DNA from: an uncultured Paracoccaceae bacterium
Lineage (GTDB): Bacteria > Pseudomonadota > Alphaproteobacteria > Rhodobacterales > Rhodobacteraceae
DNA length: 64,000 bases
Assembly: GCA_947503765.1 (NCBI GenBank)
Contig: CANNFA010000002.1
Span: 368,501-432,500, forward strand
Direction: 5' to 3'
Below, in pieces: positions 46,198-54,543 of the stretch. The position numbers were made by a program, and so were the translations under genes. Position 1 is the first letter of the stretch. Every line of letters starts with the position of its first letter. The notes beneath the pieces are model-generated. The model was not told the DNA's origin and did no database searches. It saw only the letters and a list, made by a program, of their open reading frames with translations.

Positions 46198-46360
46198 CCG
46201 TGCCCATGCCCAAAGCCGCGTTGGTCGCAAGAGGCTGTGGCCTGGCAATCCGGCTTCTTCCTGATCCCTGAACGAGAAAGGGGCGCCCCGGCCTCTTCGT
46301 GCCGGTGATCGCCCCATGTCCGCATCCCGCAGGAGCGGTCGGTCCCTCGTAAACCGCGAC

Positions 46361-46660
46361 TTAGCGGCAGGTCGCCTCGGCGAATGAGCCGAAGGATTTG
46401 TATCTTTTCCAGAAGACGGCGTGGCCCGCATTGTCCGACTGCCGGATTTCCTGCGCCATGTGCGGATCCTTGAAGAACCGGGCGGCCATCCGCTGATCGT
46501 TCGCGTCCAGCGTCGAATTCGCCGCCAGTTGCAGGCAGCCGCACAGTGCGCGATTGCCCGCCGCCCGTTCCGACCCCAGGCAGGCCCGTTCGATCGTTCC
46601 CGCGTATGCCGCGCCCGAGCACATGACGGCCAATGCCGTCGCCACGACTACCTTTTTCAT
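46361..46660 (-). CDS. Small secreted cysteine-rich protein
   Basis: The 99-residue product has a signal peptide (AYAGT cleavage near residue 20). The mature part holds four cysteines (ERACLGSE, ALCGCLQLA, EATCR) likely to form two disulfides. The conserved-looking core is RMAARFFKDPHMAQEIRQSD and FWKRYKSFG. Similar roseobacter proteins are sometimes named arginine transporter without evidence. Monocistronic, with a 179-base gap upstream. Confidence 0.75.
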   Translation of the reverse strand: MKKVVVATALAVMCSGAAYAGTIERACLGSERAAGNRALCGCLQLAANSTLDANDQRMAARFFKDPHMAQEIRQSDNAGHAVFWKRYKSFGSFAEATCR

Positions 46661-46839
46661 GTCTCGCCCTCGTCCCGTGCTTGCGTCACTTATTATGCCT
46701 GTCCTCATGCCAGATTCGCCGGTTCCGACAAAACCCGAAAATGGTTGCCGAATGCTTATCGGCGGGGTTATGCCGATATTTTTGTCGACATCTTGACGCG
46801 GTCCCCGTTCTGCGGCGTCGGCGCTTTCCCGCAACCCGT

Positions 46840-47925
46840 TCAGGCCGCTTGCGGAATCCGCACGAGGTGGTTGTCCCAGGCCAGGTCGTGGCCCTGCGCC
46901 GCCGCCGCGCGCCGCCGGGTGAAACCGACCGTGCCGGTGCCCGTGGAATACACGAAGCCGTCCGCATCCGGGCTGATCCCGCAGATATCCGGGCGCTCGA
47001 CCAGCGCGGCAAGCGTGCCGTCCCGCACGTCGAACAGCTGTGCCAGCCCGCCGCGCGGCGAGGTGATGGCGACCTGCCCGCCATCGCCCGAGAACGCCAC
47101 GCTGCCGGCATAGCCCGCCATCCGGCGGTGCGCGGCCTCCGGCGCCGCCAGCAGCCGCGGCGCGGCGCCCCGCCGGTGCAGACCCAGAAGCGGCGGGCTG
47201 TCCGTGCCGCCGCCCTGCCACTGCATCGCATACGCGATCAGCCCATCGCCGCGCAGCGCAAGATGCCGGATGGAATTGCGCCGGTGCTCAGGTTCGGGCT
47301 CCACCACGTCGATCAGCTGCCCGTCCAGGTCCAGATAGCTCAGGTTCGGGCGCATGAACGGGATGTTCAGCTTGGCACGACCCGAGGCGGGGCGCGTTTC
47401 GATCCCGCCATTGGCCACAGCCAGCGCGTCGCCCCCCGGCAGCAGACAGATGTCATGCGGGCCGACGCCGCCGGAGGCGAATTCACCGATCCGCCTGTAG
47501 CCACGCGCCGCGTCCCACAGGCCGATCACCCCGCGCGCCGCCTCGAAATCATTTTCCGAGGTGAACAGAAGCCTGCCATCGCCCGAGAACGCGCCATGCC
47601 CGTAGAAATGCCGGCCCTCGGGCGCGTCCAGCACCGCCTCGATCCCGCCGGCCGCGCAATCGAGCACGATGGCGAAGGTGCCGGGACGGCGGGCGAAGGC
47701 CACCGCCTCGGGGCGGTGCGGATGGGCGGCGGCGGCATGGCCCCGGCCGGGCAGGGGCAGGCGGAACAGTTCTGCGCCATCGCCGGTCAGGCCGACAAGG
47801 TTGTACGCGCCGCCCGGAAGCCGCGCCGCCGCCAGCCAGGACGGCCCGCCCGCATCGGCCCAGCCCGGTTTCGGGATCAGGCCCGTTGCCAGCATCCCCG
47901 CCAGAAATCCGCGCCGTGTCGCCAT
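46840..47925 (-). CDS. DUF1513 secreted beta-propeller-like protein (Tat signal)
   Basis: The 361-residue product starts with a Tat signal (MATRRGFLAGMLATG). The mature part has repeating blade-like segments (HFYGHGAFSGDGRLLFTSEND, GVGPHDICLLPGGDALAVANGG, GYAGSVAFSGDGGQVAITSP) and matches DUF1513. Genes of this family travel with imelysin and DUF1111 genes in iron-regulated operons. It is the last gene of that operon here, 19 bases after the second imelysin. Its biochemical role is unknown. Confidence 0.85.
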   Translation of the reverse strand: MATRRGFLAGMLATGLIPKPGWADAGGPSWLAAARLPGGAYNLVGLTGDGAELFRLPLPGRGHAAAAHPHRPEAVAFARRPGTFAIVLDCAAGGIEAVLDAPEGRHFYGHGAFSGDGRLLFTSENDFEAARGVIGLWDAARGYRRIGEFASGGVGPHDICLLPGGDALAVANGGIETRPASGRAKLNIPFMRPNLSYLDLDGQLIDVVEPEPEHRRNSIRHLALRGDGLIAYAMQWQGGGTDSPPLLGLHRRGAAPRLLAAPEAAHRRMAGYAGSVAFSGDGGQVAITSPRGGLAQLFDVRDGTLAALVERPDICGISPDADGFVYSTGTGTVGFTRRRAAAAQGHDLAWDNHLVRIPQAA

Positions 47926-47944
47926 GCCCCGTTCCTTTCCGGTT

Positions 47945-48952
47945 TCAGTCCCCGTCCATCGCGTTGAACCCGGCGGAGACGCCCAGTTCCGGGCCCAGTT
48001 CCGACGCGACCACGCGGCGCAGCGCGTCGATGTCCTGCTGCAGGATCTCGATCTCCAGCCGGCCCTGCGGATCGGCCGCGCCCGCCAGCGCGGGGTCGTC
48101 CTTCAGCGCCTCCGCGCGCTCCCGTACCCGGTCCAGCGCGGTAAGCAGCTTGTCGGCGGCATACGGGGCATCCTCGGCCAGCAGCAGCGCCAGGTCCGCC
48201 GCGCCTTCGACCGACAGCCGCACGTTGCGCAGGGACCGCCCGGACCGCCGCGCCTCTGCCCGGTTGGGGCGCGGGCGGTCGAACGTGCCCAGCGGCCGGC
48301 CAAGCCGCGTATCGGACGTGAATTGCAGCCCGCCCAGCACCGCCTTGAAGAATTCCTGCGCCACGTCTTCGCGGCTGCGATAGCGGTCGTGACTGCCCGG
48401 CTCGCGCATCAGGTCGGCATAGCCGCCCGTCCAGCCCTCGAGGATGGCATCCGAAATGGCGGCGATATCGCGGGCGACGGCCTGCACCAATGCGCAGCGA
48501 TATCCCTCGGGTTCGGCCTCGGTGAAGACGTCGTCGTAAAGCAGGTATTCCAGAGCGTAGAATCCGCGCGCCGCAATGGACAGGGTGGCAAAGCTGTCCT
48601 GGCTGTCGATCACCGGATCCTCGGCCTCGATCAGCCCCGCGAGGGTGCGCGGGGTAAAGCCCTTGCTGTCCGGCCAGAAGGCAAGCGCGAAGGCGCGGTC
48701 GCCTTGCTCGGTCGGGCCGAAGCGCAGATGGCTGACCCGCATCCAGGCGTCGAAGGCATCGTTATAGGCATCGCGCAGCGGCGCGCTGGTGGCGCTGCAA
48801 TCGGCCTCTGCCGCGCCTTTCAGATCCTCCGCCTCTGCCGCCAGGTCCGTGAAGCCGGGGATGACGTGCCGGTCCAGGATCGCGTCGATGTCATAGGCGG
48901 CGGCCGCGCTGGCGGCAAAGATGACGGCGGCGGCAAGGGGCAGGCGGAACAT
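47945..48952 (-). CDS. Imelysin-family periplasmic protein (variant motif)
   Basis: The 335-residue product has a signal peptide (cleavage about residue 18) and an all-helical imelysin (peptidase M75) domain. At the place of the GxHxxE motif it reads GFYALEYLLYDD, with Tyr instead of His, so metal binding may be changed. In IrpA/EfeO-type proteins this site is thought to bind iron. It starts one base after the DUF1111 stop and precedes the DUF1513 gene. Likely part of a periplasmic iron complex. Confidence 0.87.
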   Translation of the reverse strand: MFRLPLAAAVIFAASAAAAYDIDAILDRHVIPGFTDLAAEAEDLKGAAEADCSATSAPLRDAYNDAFDAWMRVSHLRFGPTEQGDRAFALAFWPDSKGFTPRTLAGLIEAEDPVIDSQDSFATLSIAARGFYALEYLLYDDVFTEAEPEGYRCALVQAVARDIAAISDAILEGWTGGYADLMREPGSHDRYRSREDVAQEFFKAVLGGLQFTSDTRLGRPLGTFDRPRPNRAEARRSGRSLRNVRLSVEGAADLALLLAEDAPYAADKLLTALDRVRERAEALKDDPALAGAADPQGRLEIEILQQDIDALRRVVASELGPELGVSAGFNAMDGD

Positions 48953-48953
48953 G

Positions 48954-50471
48954 TCAAAGGCTCTCCAGGAATCGGATCAGGGCGGCGCGGTCCTCGGGCG
49001 GCATGTTTACCACCGCGTCGCGCTGCGGCGCGGCCTCGCCGCCATGCCACAGCACCGCTTCCAGCAGCGAGCGCGCGCGGCCATCATGCAGGAAATAGGT
49101 GTGGCTTGATACCCGTTCGGTCAGCCCGATCCCCCAAAGCGGCGCCGTGCGCCATTCGGTGCCGGTCGCGCGCGCCTCGGGGCGGTGATCGGCCAGCCCC
49201 TCGCCCATGTCATGCAGCAGCATGTCGGTATAGGGCCAGATCAGCTGAAAGCTCTGCGCTGGCTGGTCCGCAAGGCGGTGGGTGACGAAGGACGGGGTGT
49301 GACAGGAAATGCAGCCCGTATCGTAAAAGACCTGCTTGCCGTGCAGCACCTCCGGATCGGCCACGTTGCGCCGCGCGGGCACGGCGAGGTTCTGCGAATA
49401 GAAGGTGACAAGCTCCAGCCCCTGCGCGTCGATCTCGTAGATTCGGTCATCGCCGTCGCCATGGGTGGCGGCCAGGCAATCGGCCTGAAGGTCGGTGCAT
49501 TCGCCCGACCCGGCGGTGAAGAGCGGGTTGGAGATGCCGATATCCCCGACGAAGGCGCTGGCCGTCTGTTCCTCGATTGTGGGATTGCCGGCCTTCCAGC
49601 CGAAGCGGCCCAGCATCGGCATCTCGTGCCGTTGCGACCAGACGATGTTGGCCCGTCCCGAGATGCCGTCGCCATCGGCGTCGTCCGGGTCGGCACCGGC
49701 GAGGATGTCGGCGGCGGGGATCGCCTCCAGAAGGCCCATGCCGATCATCTGCGGCGCCACGCGCGGCGAGAGCATCGCGCCGGGGGCAAGCGGGCCGTAG
49801 CCCAGGTCGGCCGCCGTGTAGGTGGGCGCGCGCAGATGCGCCACCTCGCCGCCCGACAGCGGCACGGGGGTCTCCGCGTAGTCGATCTGGAGGCGGTATT
49901 CGGGCGCGATGCCGGGCAGGGCGAAATCCTGCAATTGCGTGCCGTAATTCGGATCGGGCGCGGTGGCGATGTAATCCTCGATCCCCGCAATGGCGTCGTC
50001 CTTTGTGCCGGGGACGGAAATGCGCAGGAACATCGACACGGCATTGTCGTCCGGCCCTTCGGGCGGATGGCCGCGCCCGTCCTTGATATGGCACCGCTGG
50101 CAGGAGCGGGCGTTGAACAGCGGCCCCAGCCCGTCCGACGCAAGGGTCGACGACGGCGCCGACACCCAGACCTTGCGGAACAGCCCGTTGCCGACCTTGA
50201 AATTCAGCTCGCCGTCAAAGCCGATATTGGCCGAGGGCTGCGAGAAAGCATCGGCATTGGTCCGCGCCCGCACGGTGGCGGCGCCGGCGGACAATTCCTC
50301 GTATTGTTGCGGGACGTCGAAATCCTCTGCCGGGCGGGTGACGCCGGCGATGCGCGCGGCCTCGTCATCGGTGCGCGGGATGATGTCCAGATGCGGCTCG
50401 TCCAGCGGGCCGGCGACGGCCGGGGCGGCGCCGATCAGCGTCAGGACGAAGGCGTGTGTGATGCGGCGCAT
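48954..50471 (-). CDS. Di-haem oxidoreductase (DUF1111, thiol-oxidoreductase-like)
   Basis: The 505-residue product has a signal peptide (AVAG cleavage near 21) and two c-type haem motifs, CQRCH (124-128) and CISCH (about 390-394), in a MauG/CCP-related fold. DPDDADGDGISGRANIVW contains a calcium-binding-like DxDxDG. It is periplasmic. In imelysin operons it may change the redox state of iron for uptake; this is inference. It is separated from the upstream imelysin by a 288-base repeat-rich spacer. Confidence 0.9.
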   Translation of the reverse strand: MRRITHAFVLTLIGAAPAVAGPLDEPHLDIIPRTDDEAARIAGVTRPAEDFDVPQQYEELSAGAATVRARTNADAFSQPSANIGFDGELNFKVGNGLFRKVWVSAPSSTLASDGLGPLFNARSCQRCHIKDGRGHPPEGPDDNAVSMFLRISVPGTKDDAIAGIEDYIATAPDPNYGTQLQDFALPGIAPEYRLQIDYAETPVPLSGGEVAHLRAPTYTAADLGYGPLAPGAMLSPRVAPQMIGMGLLEAIPAADILAGADPDDADGDGISGRANIVWSQRHEMPMLGRFGWKAGNPTIEEQTASAFVGDIGISNPLFTAGSGECTDLQADCLAATHGDGDDRIYEIDAQGLELVTFYSQNLAVPARRNVADPEVLHGKQVFYDTGCISCHTPSFVTHRLADQPAQSFQLIWPYTDMLLHDMGEGLADHRPEARATGTEWRTAPLWGIGLTERVSSHTYFLHDGRARSLLEAVLWHGGEAAPQRDAVVNMPPEDRAALIRFLESL

Positions 50472-50518
50472 GAGGGGTAGCTCCGTGGCGGGAAGTGTTG
50501 GCAGGATCAGTGGATGTG

Positions 50519-50757
50519 GCGCGCAACCCGCCCGAACAGCGCCGAAGGCGCCGGGCGAGCGCCTGCCCGTCCCGGCGGGCTGGCGCTTTGGCCATCGGGG
50601 CGCAAACCTGACACGTCGGGCGGATGTGGCGCAAATAAAGTGCGCCGTTCAGCCGAAGCTGCGCCATCCCACGGGCAGGCGCCCGCCCGGCACGCGCTGC
50701 GCCTTTTGCCAGGGGCAGGACGCTGCAATGCCATACGGGCGAACACCGCTTTCACCG
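50519..50757. repeat. Repeat-like spacer with a 20-bp inverted repeat
   Basis: This fills most of the 288-base gap between the imelysin and DUF1111 genes. CCGGGCGAGCGCCTGCCCGT at 50551 and its inverted copy at 50671-50690 match in 19 of 20 bases, 100 bases apart. Between them lies TGACACGTCGGGCGGATGTG and GCAAATAAAGTGCGCC. I recall near-identical text in other Rhodobacteraceae intergenic regions, so it is probably a dispersed element. No gene is supported. Confidence 0.6.
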
Positions 50758-50759
50758 CC

Positions 50760-52034
50760 CTACTGGAACACCGCGCCGGGCGCATCGAGGCTGTCGGACC
50801 CTTCGAAGGCGATGCTGTCGAGGCCCAGCTCGGTCACCACACGTTCGATGGTGCGGGTCTGGTCGATGAGCCCGTTCACGCCGCCCATCACCAGCTTTTC
50901 GCCCGCCACATTGCCGCGCGCCAGCATCTGATCATAGGACGTGCCGGCCTCGGCGACATACTTTATCTGCCCCAGCGCGCGCATCGTCGCCGCCAGCTTG
51001 GCCTGCATTTCCGCGTCCAGATCGGGGGCGGAGGCCGCGACCAGATCGCTCAGCGACGCACCGGAAACCACGCTGCCGTCTATCCGCACATACTCGCCCA
51101 GATAGACGTTCTGGATGCCCAGCCCGTCGTAGTAATGGCTGTTGTGGGTGTTGTCGGAAAAGCAGTCATGCTCTTCCTCGGGGTCGTTCAGCATCAGGCC
51201 AAGCCGCATCCGCTCGCCGGCCTGCTCGCCGTAGGACAGGCTGCCCATCCCGGTCAGTATTGCCGACAGCCCCGCATCGGGGTTGCCCATCACCTCGGCG
51301 CGGGCCTCGCCGCCCTTGGCCCATTGCGCGGCCATCCAGTCCAGATCGCTGACCAGAAGATCGGTGGCGGCCTTGAGGTACTCGGCACGGCGGTCGCAAT
51401 TGCCGTTCGTGCAGGCATCGCCCCGGGCGTAGTCGGTCCAGGCTCGGTTCCCTGCGCCATGATTGGTGCCGTTCAGATCCTGCCCCCAGAGCAGGAACTC
51501 GATCGCGTGATAGCCGGTGGCGACGTTCGCCTCGATCCCGTCGACCTCGTGCAGGGTGTCCGACAGAAGCTCGGGCGTGATCCGCGTTGCATCGATCTGC
51601 TGGCCCGACAGGGTGAAGGTGGGATGCGCGATCACGTTCAGCGCGGCAAGGGCGTTCTCGTCGGTCGCGCCGCCATAGGTGCCGTCGACATAGTCGATCA
51701 GCCCCTCATCCAGTGGCCAGGCGTTCACCTTGCCTTCCCAGTCGTCGACGATGGCGTTGCCGAAGCGGTAGACCTCGGTCTGCTGGTACGGCACCCGCGC
51801 CGCAAGCCAGGCATCCCTGGCCGCTTGCAGCGTCCCGCCCGAGGGCGCGGCGACCAGGGCGTCGACGGCAGCCTGCAACGCTCTGGCGCCGGTCAGGCTG
51901 TCGCCATAGGCCGCGGCGGCGATGTCGGCGTAGTTGGTCAGCACCGCCTCTTTCGTCGCGGTCTGGGCCTGGGCGGCGGCGGTCAGCCCGGCGATCAGGG
52001 CGGTGGCGCTGGCGGCGGTTTTCAGATGACGCAT
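50760..52034 (-). CDS. Imelysin-family iron-regulated protein (IrpA-like)
   Basis: The 424-residue product has a signal peptide (AQAQ cleavage near 23) and a two-lobed helical imelysin domain. It carries the intact GxHxxE motif GYHAIEFLLWGQD (174-179 for GYHAIE) and an insertion with CTNGNCDRRAEYLKAATDLL. The motif is proposed to bind iron. The start follows AGGAAGGAACGAC. It is the main imelysin of the hemP operon. Confidence 0.92.
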   Translation of the reverse strand: MRHLKTAASATALIAGLTAAAQAQTATKEAVLTNYADIAAAAYGDSLTGARALQAAVDALVAAPSGGTLQAARDAWLAARVPYQQTEVYRFGNAIVDDWEGKVNAWPLDEGLIDYVDGTYGGATDENALAALNVIAHPTFTLSGQQIDATRITPELLSDTLHEVDGIEANVATGYHAIEFLLWGQDLNGTNHGAGNRAWTDYARGDACTNGNCDRRAEYLKAATDLLVSDLDWMAAQWAKGGEARAEVMGNPDAGLSAILTGMGSLSYGEQAGERMRLGLMLNDPEEEHDCFSDNTHNSHYYDGLGIQNVYLGEYVRIDGSVVSGASLSDLVAASAPDLDAEMQAKLAATMRALGQIKYVAEAGTSYDQMLARGNVAGEKLVMGGVNGLIDQTRTIERVVTELGLDSIAFEGSDSLDAPGAVFQ

Positions 52035-52084
52035 GGGGATGTCGTTCCTTCCTGTTTCGCTTGTCGTTTATCGGGGCGGCCGTG

Positions 52085-52561
52085 TCAGTGCAGGGTGACG
52101 CCTTTTGCGCAGGGCGGCGGGCGCATGCTGGCCAGCGCCATGCGTTTCAGTGCCAGGCCGAACTCCTCGGCCAGCGCGACGAGGCCGGGCGCCATATCGG
52201 CGCGGACCAACGTCATCGCCAGCATCAGCGCATCCTCGCGCGCGCCCTCGCTGGCAGAGCCGACGACCTGAGCGAAACACGCCTCGTCGCCGCCAAGGCA
52301 GCGGCAGCCGGCTTGGCGGCGCATCAGAGGCCGGCGGCAATGCCGCGTGCAGAGCGTGCACAGATGGTCCAGCGTTTCCAGCGCGGCGCGGCCATGGTCG
52401 CGGCCCAGATGGCCGGCGAAATCGTGCCGCACCCGCGCCTGCGCTTCCGGCCCGTCGAACCAGAGCCGCAGGTACAGCACGGCGCCCGCGCCCACGGCGT
52501 CAAGATCGGCGACATGGCCCACCGGCGCGCCGCCGCGGCGGCTGTCGCGCCGGGGTGTCAT
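52085..52561 (-). CDS. Cysteine-rich hypothetical protein coupled to hemP
   Basis: Not recognised. The 158-residue protein has no signal peptide. Its centre holds seven cysteines in LCTLCTRHCRR and AGCRCLGGDEACF, plus one near the C-terminus, a layout that could hold an Fe-S cluster or zinc. Flanking parts are helical and His/Arg rich. Its ATG at 52561 overlaps the hemP stop (ATGA), so the two are translationally coupled. A job in handling iron or haem inside the cell is suggested by position only. Confidence 0.72.
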   Translation of the reverse strand: MTPRRDSRRGGAPVGHVADLDAVGAGAVLYLRLWFDGPEAQARVRHDFAGHLGRDHGRAALETLDHLCTLCTRHCRRPLMRRQAGCRCLGGDEACFAQVVGSASEGAREDALMLAMTLVRADMAPGLVALAEEFGLALKRMALASMRPPPCAKGVTLH

Positions 52562-52722
52562 TTCGTCAGGATCAGCTTGCCCGCGCGGGTGATGCGCAGC
52601 GTGTAGATTTGATCGCCCAGCGCGATCTTCGCCTCGCGCCCGCCCTCTGTCAGCGATTGCGCGACGTGCAGCGGCGGGGTCTGCGGGCTGTCGGACACTC
52701 GGTGGCGCAGCGGCATGTTCAT
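52558..52722 (-). CDS. hemP: Hemin uptake protein HemP
   Basis: The 54-residue product ends with the HemP signature: GREAKIALGDQIYTLRITRA then GKLILTK. HemP proteins are small, iron-regulated, and needed for or promoting haem uptake; some act as regulators. GGAGGACCGGCC precedes the ATG at 52722. It overlaps both neighbours by ATGA (the 55-codon ORF before, the Cys-rich gene after). Confidence 0.9.
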   Translation of the reverse strand: MNMPLRHRVSDSPQTPPLHVAQSLTEGGREAKIALGDQIYTLRITRAGKLILTK

Positions 52723-52886
52723 GGCCGGTCCTCCGCGCGGGTATCCAGTCGGTCAAGCAGCCATTCCGCACCGCCGGGCATCGCGCCGCCGCTTTCCGCC
52801 AGCAGCGCCAGGACATCCTGCAATCGCATCGGATCGGATGGCGCGGGGTGGGTCCGGCCGCGGGCGGGGTCTGGGTCGATCTGCAT
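52719..52886 (-). CDS. Small ORF (55 aa) leading the hemP operon
   Basis: MQIDPDPARGRTH begins a 55-residue product with MRLQDVLALLAESGG, PGGAEWLLDRLDTRAEDRP in its second half; mostly helical and acidic, without TM or cysteines. GGAG lies 10 bases before the ATG and the stop overlaps the hemP ATG, so it looks translated. No family recognised. It is the first gene after the palindromic operator at 52974. Confidence 0.6.
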   Translation of the reverse strand: MQIDPDPARGRTHPAPSDPMRLQDVLALLAESGGAMPGGAEWLLDRLDTRAEDRP

Positions 52887-52973
52887 CGCAAAGCTCCGTC
52901 ATTGGTCCGTAGCTTCCCCGGATTCGATGGCCGGGGTGGCTGGCAGGTCATGACGGAAAAGGTGAGGGAATCG

Positions 52974-53008
52974 GTCGGATATGTCAATCCGACTTTTTCA
53001 GTCGGATT
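52974..53008 (-). promoter_or_regulatory. Triple palindromic operator upstream of the hemP operon
   Basis: GTCGGAT (52974-52980), AATCCGAC (52986-52993) and GTCGGATT (53001-53008) alternate in orientation, giving two overlapping inverted repeats: 7-bp arms with a 5-6 base spacer and perfect 8-bp arms with a 7-base T-rich spacer. On the minus strand TTGACA lies inside it. The form resembles the palindromic Iron-Rhodo boxes (IscR-type) described in Rhodobacterales, but I cannot confirm the consensus. Confidence 0.6.
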
Positions 53009-53083
53009 ATGCGGTGGGGTCTCGCCCACCCCGAATGTGGCCCCGCCCCGGGCGATATGCCGGGGCGGAGGCGGTTCAATGGC

Positions 53084-54454
53084 TCAGCCGAGCACCTTGG
53101 CGACGGCTTTCGCGGTCTTTTCGGCAACCTCGTCGCCTTCTTCCGGCGTCATGCAGAGCGGCGGCGCGAAGCCCAGGATGTCGCCTTGCGGCATGGCGCG
53201 GCCGATCACGCCCTCTTCCATCAGCGCGGCGGAGACACGCGCGACCACCTTTTCGCCGGGATCGAAGAATTCGCGCGTATCGCGGTTCTTGACCAACTCG
53301 ACCGCGCAAAGCATCCCCTCGCCGCGCACCTCGCCTACATTGGCATGCTCGCCCACGGCATCCCGCATCGCCTTGAGGAAATGCGCGCCGGAGGTGCGGG
53401 CATTCTCGACCAGACCCAGCTCGTCGATCAGCTTGAGGTTGGCGACCCCCGCCGCCGCACCGATCGGATGCGCCGAATAGGTCCAGCCATGGCCGATCGG
53501 GCCGAATTCGTCGGTGCCGTCCTCCAGCACCTTCCAGACGCGATCACCGATGATCGACCCCGAAAGCGGCGCATAGGCCGAGGTCAGCCCCTTGGCGATG
53601 GTCACGATGTCCGGCTTCAGCCCGTAGAAGTCCGACCCCATCATGGTACCCAGCCGGCCGAACCCGGTCACGACCTCGTCCACGATCAGCAGGATGTCGT
53701 GCTTTTCCAGGATCGGCTGGATCGCGTCCCAGTAGCCGGCGGGCGGCGGCACGATGCCGCCGGTGCCCAGCATCGGCTCGCCGATGAAGGCGGCGATGGT
53801 GTCCGCGCCCTCGCGCTCGATCAACTGTTCCAGCTCGGCCGCGCACCAGGCGGTGAACGCCTCTTCGGACATGTTCAGGTCGGGGCGGCGGTAGTAGTAC
53901 GGCGCCTCGGTATGGATCACCTGCGACAGCGGCAGGTCGAACTTCTTGTGGAACGGATCGAGCCCGGTAAGCGAGCCGGTCATCAGCCCCGAGCCGTGAT
54001 AACCGCGCCACCGCGAGATGATCTTCTTCTTTTTCGGGCGGCCGAGGATGTTGTTGTAATACCAGACCAGCTTGATGTTGGTCTCGTTCGCATCCGACCC
54101 GCCCAGCCCGAAATAGACCTTGGACATGCCTTCGGGCGCGCGGTCCATCACCATCTTGGCCAGCGTTATCGACGCTTCGGTGCCGTGGCCGACATAGGCG
54201 TGGTAATAGGCAAGCTGCCGGGCCTGGTCGGCGATCGCCTCGGCGATCTCCTGCCGGCCATAGCCGACATTGACGCAGTACAGCCCGCCGAACGCATCCA
54301 GCAGCCGGTTGCCGTCGCGGTCGGTGATGTGGCAGCCCTCGCCCCCGGTGACGATCCGGCTGGGTGCCTCGCCGCGCGCGAATTGCGCAAGATGCGTGGA
54401 CGGGTGAAAGAAATTCTCGCGGTCCCAGGCGTCGAGCTGGTCGTTTCTGAGCAT
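53084..54454 (-). CDS. Class III omega-aminotransferase (taurine/putrescine-pyruvate type)
   Basis: The 456-residue PLP enzyme has GGSDANETNIKLVWYYNN (phosphate site), IVDEVVTGFGRLG and the Schiff-base lysine in TIAKGLTSAYAPLSG (about residue 288). The long N-terminus and YYNNILGRPKKKKII segment fit the SpuC/taurine-pyruvate group of roseobacters. The amine donor (putrescine, taurine, GABA) cannot be fixed from sequence. A palindromic GC hairpin at 53045-53072 follows as a weak terminator. Confidence 0.85.
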   Translation of the reverse strand: MLRNDQLDAWDRENFFHPSTHLAQFARGEAPSRIVTGGEGCHITDRDGNRLLDAFGGLYCVNVGYGRQEIAEAIADQARQLAYYHAYVGHGTEASITLAKMVMDRAPEGMSKVYFGLGGSDANETNIKLVWYYNNILGRPKKKKIISRWRGYHGSGLMTGSLTGLDPFHKKFDLPLSQVIHTEAPYYYRRPDLNMSEEAFTAWCAAELEQLIEREGADTIAAFIGEPMLGTGGIVPPPAGYWDAIQPILEKHDILLIVDEVVTGFGRLGTMMGSDFYGLKPDIVTIAKGLTSAYAPLSGSIIGDRVWKVLEDGTDEFGPIGHGWTYSAHPIGAAAGVANLKLIDELGLVENARTSGAHFLKAMRDAVGEHANVGEVRGEGMLCAVELVKNRDTREFFDPGEKVVARVSAALMEEGVIGRAMPQGDILGFAPPLCMTPEEGDEVAEKTAKAVAKVLG

Positions 54455-54543
54455 GGCCTGTCCTTTCCTGAATGGGCGGATCCTGCGCTCAGACCTACGT
54501 CATTTCCGGTGCAGGTGCCACACTCGTGAAGCAGGCGTGCCGG

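Noticed and set aside
53045-53072. Strong terminator after the class III aminotransferase
   Set aside because: The CCGCCCCGG/CCGGGGCGG stem is good but there is no T-run, so it is mentioned only within the gene entry.
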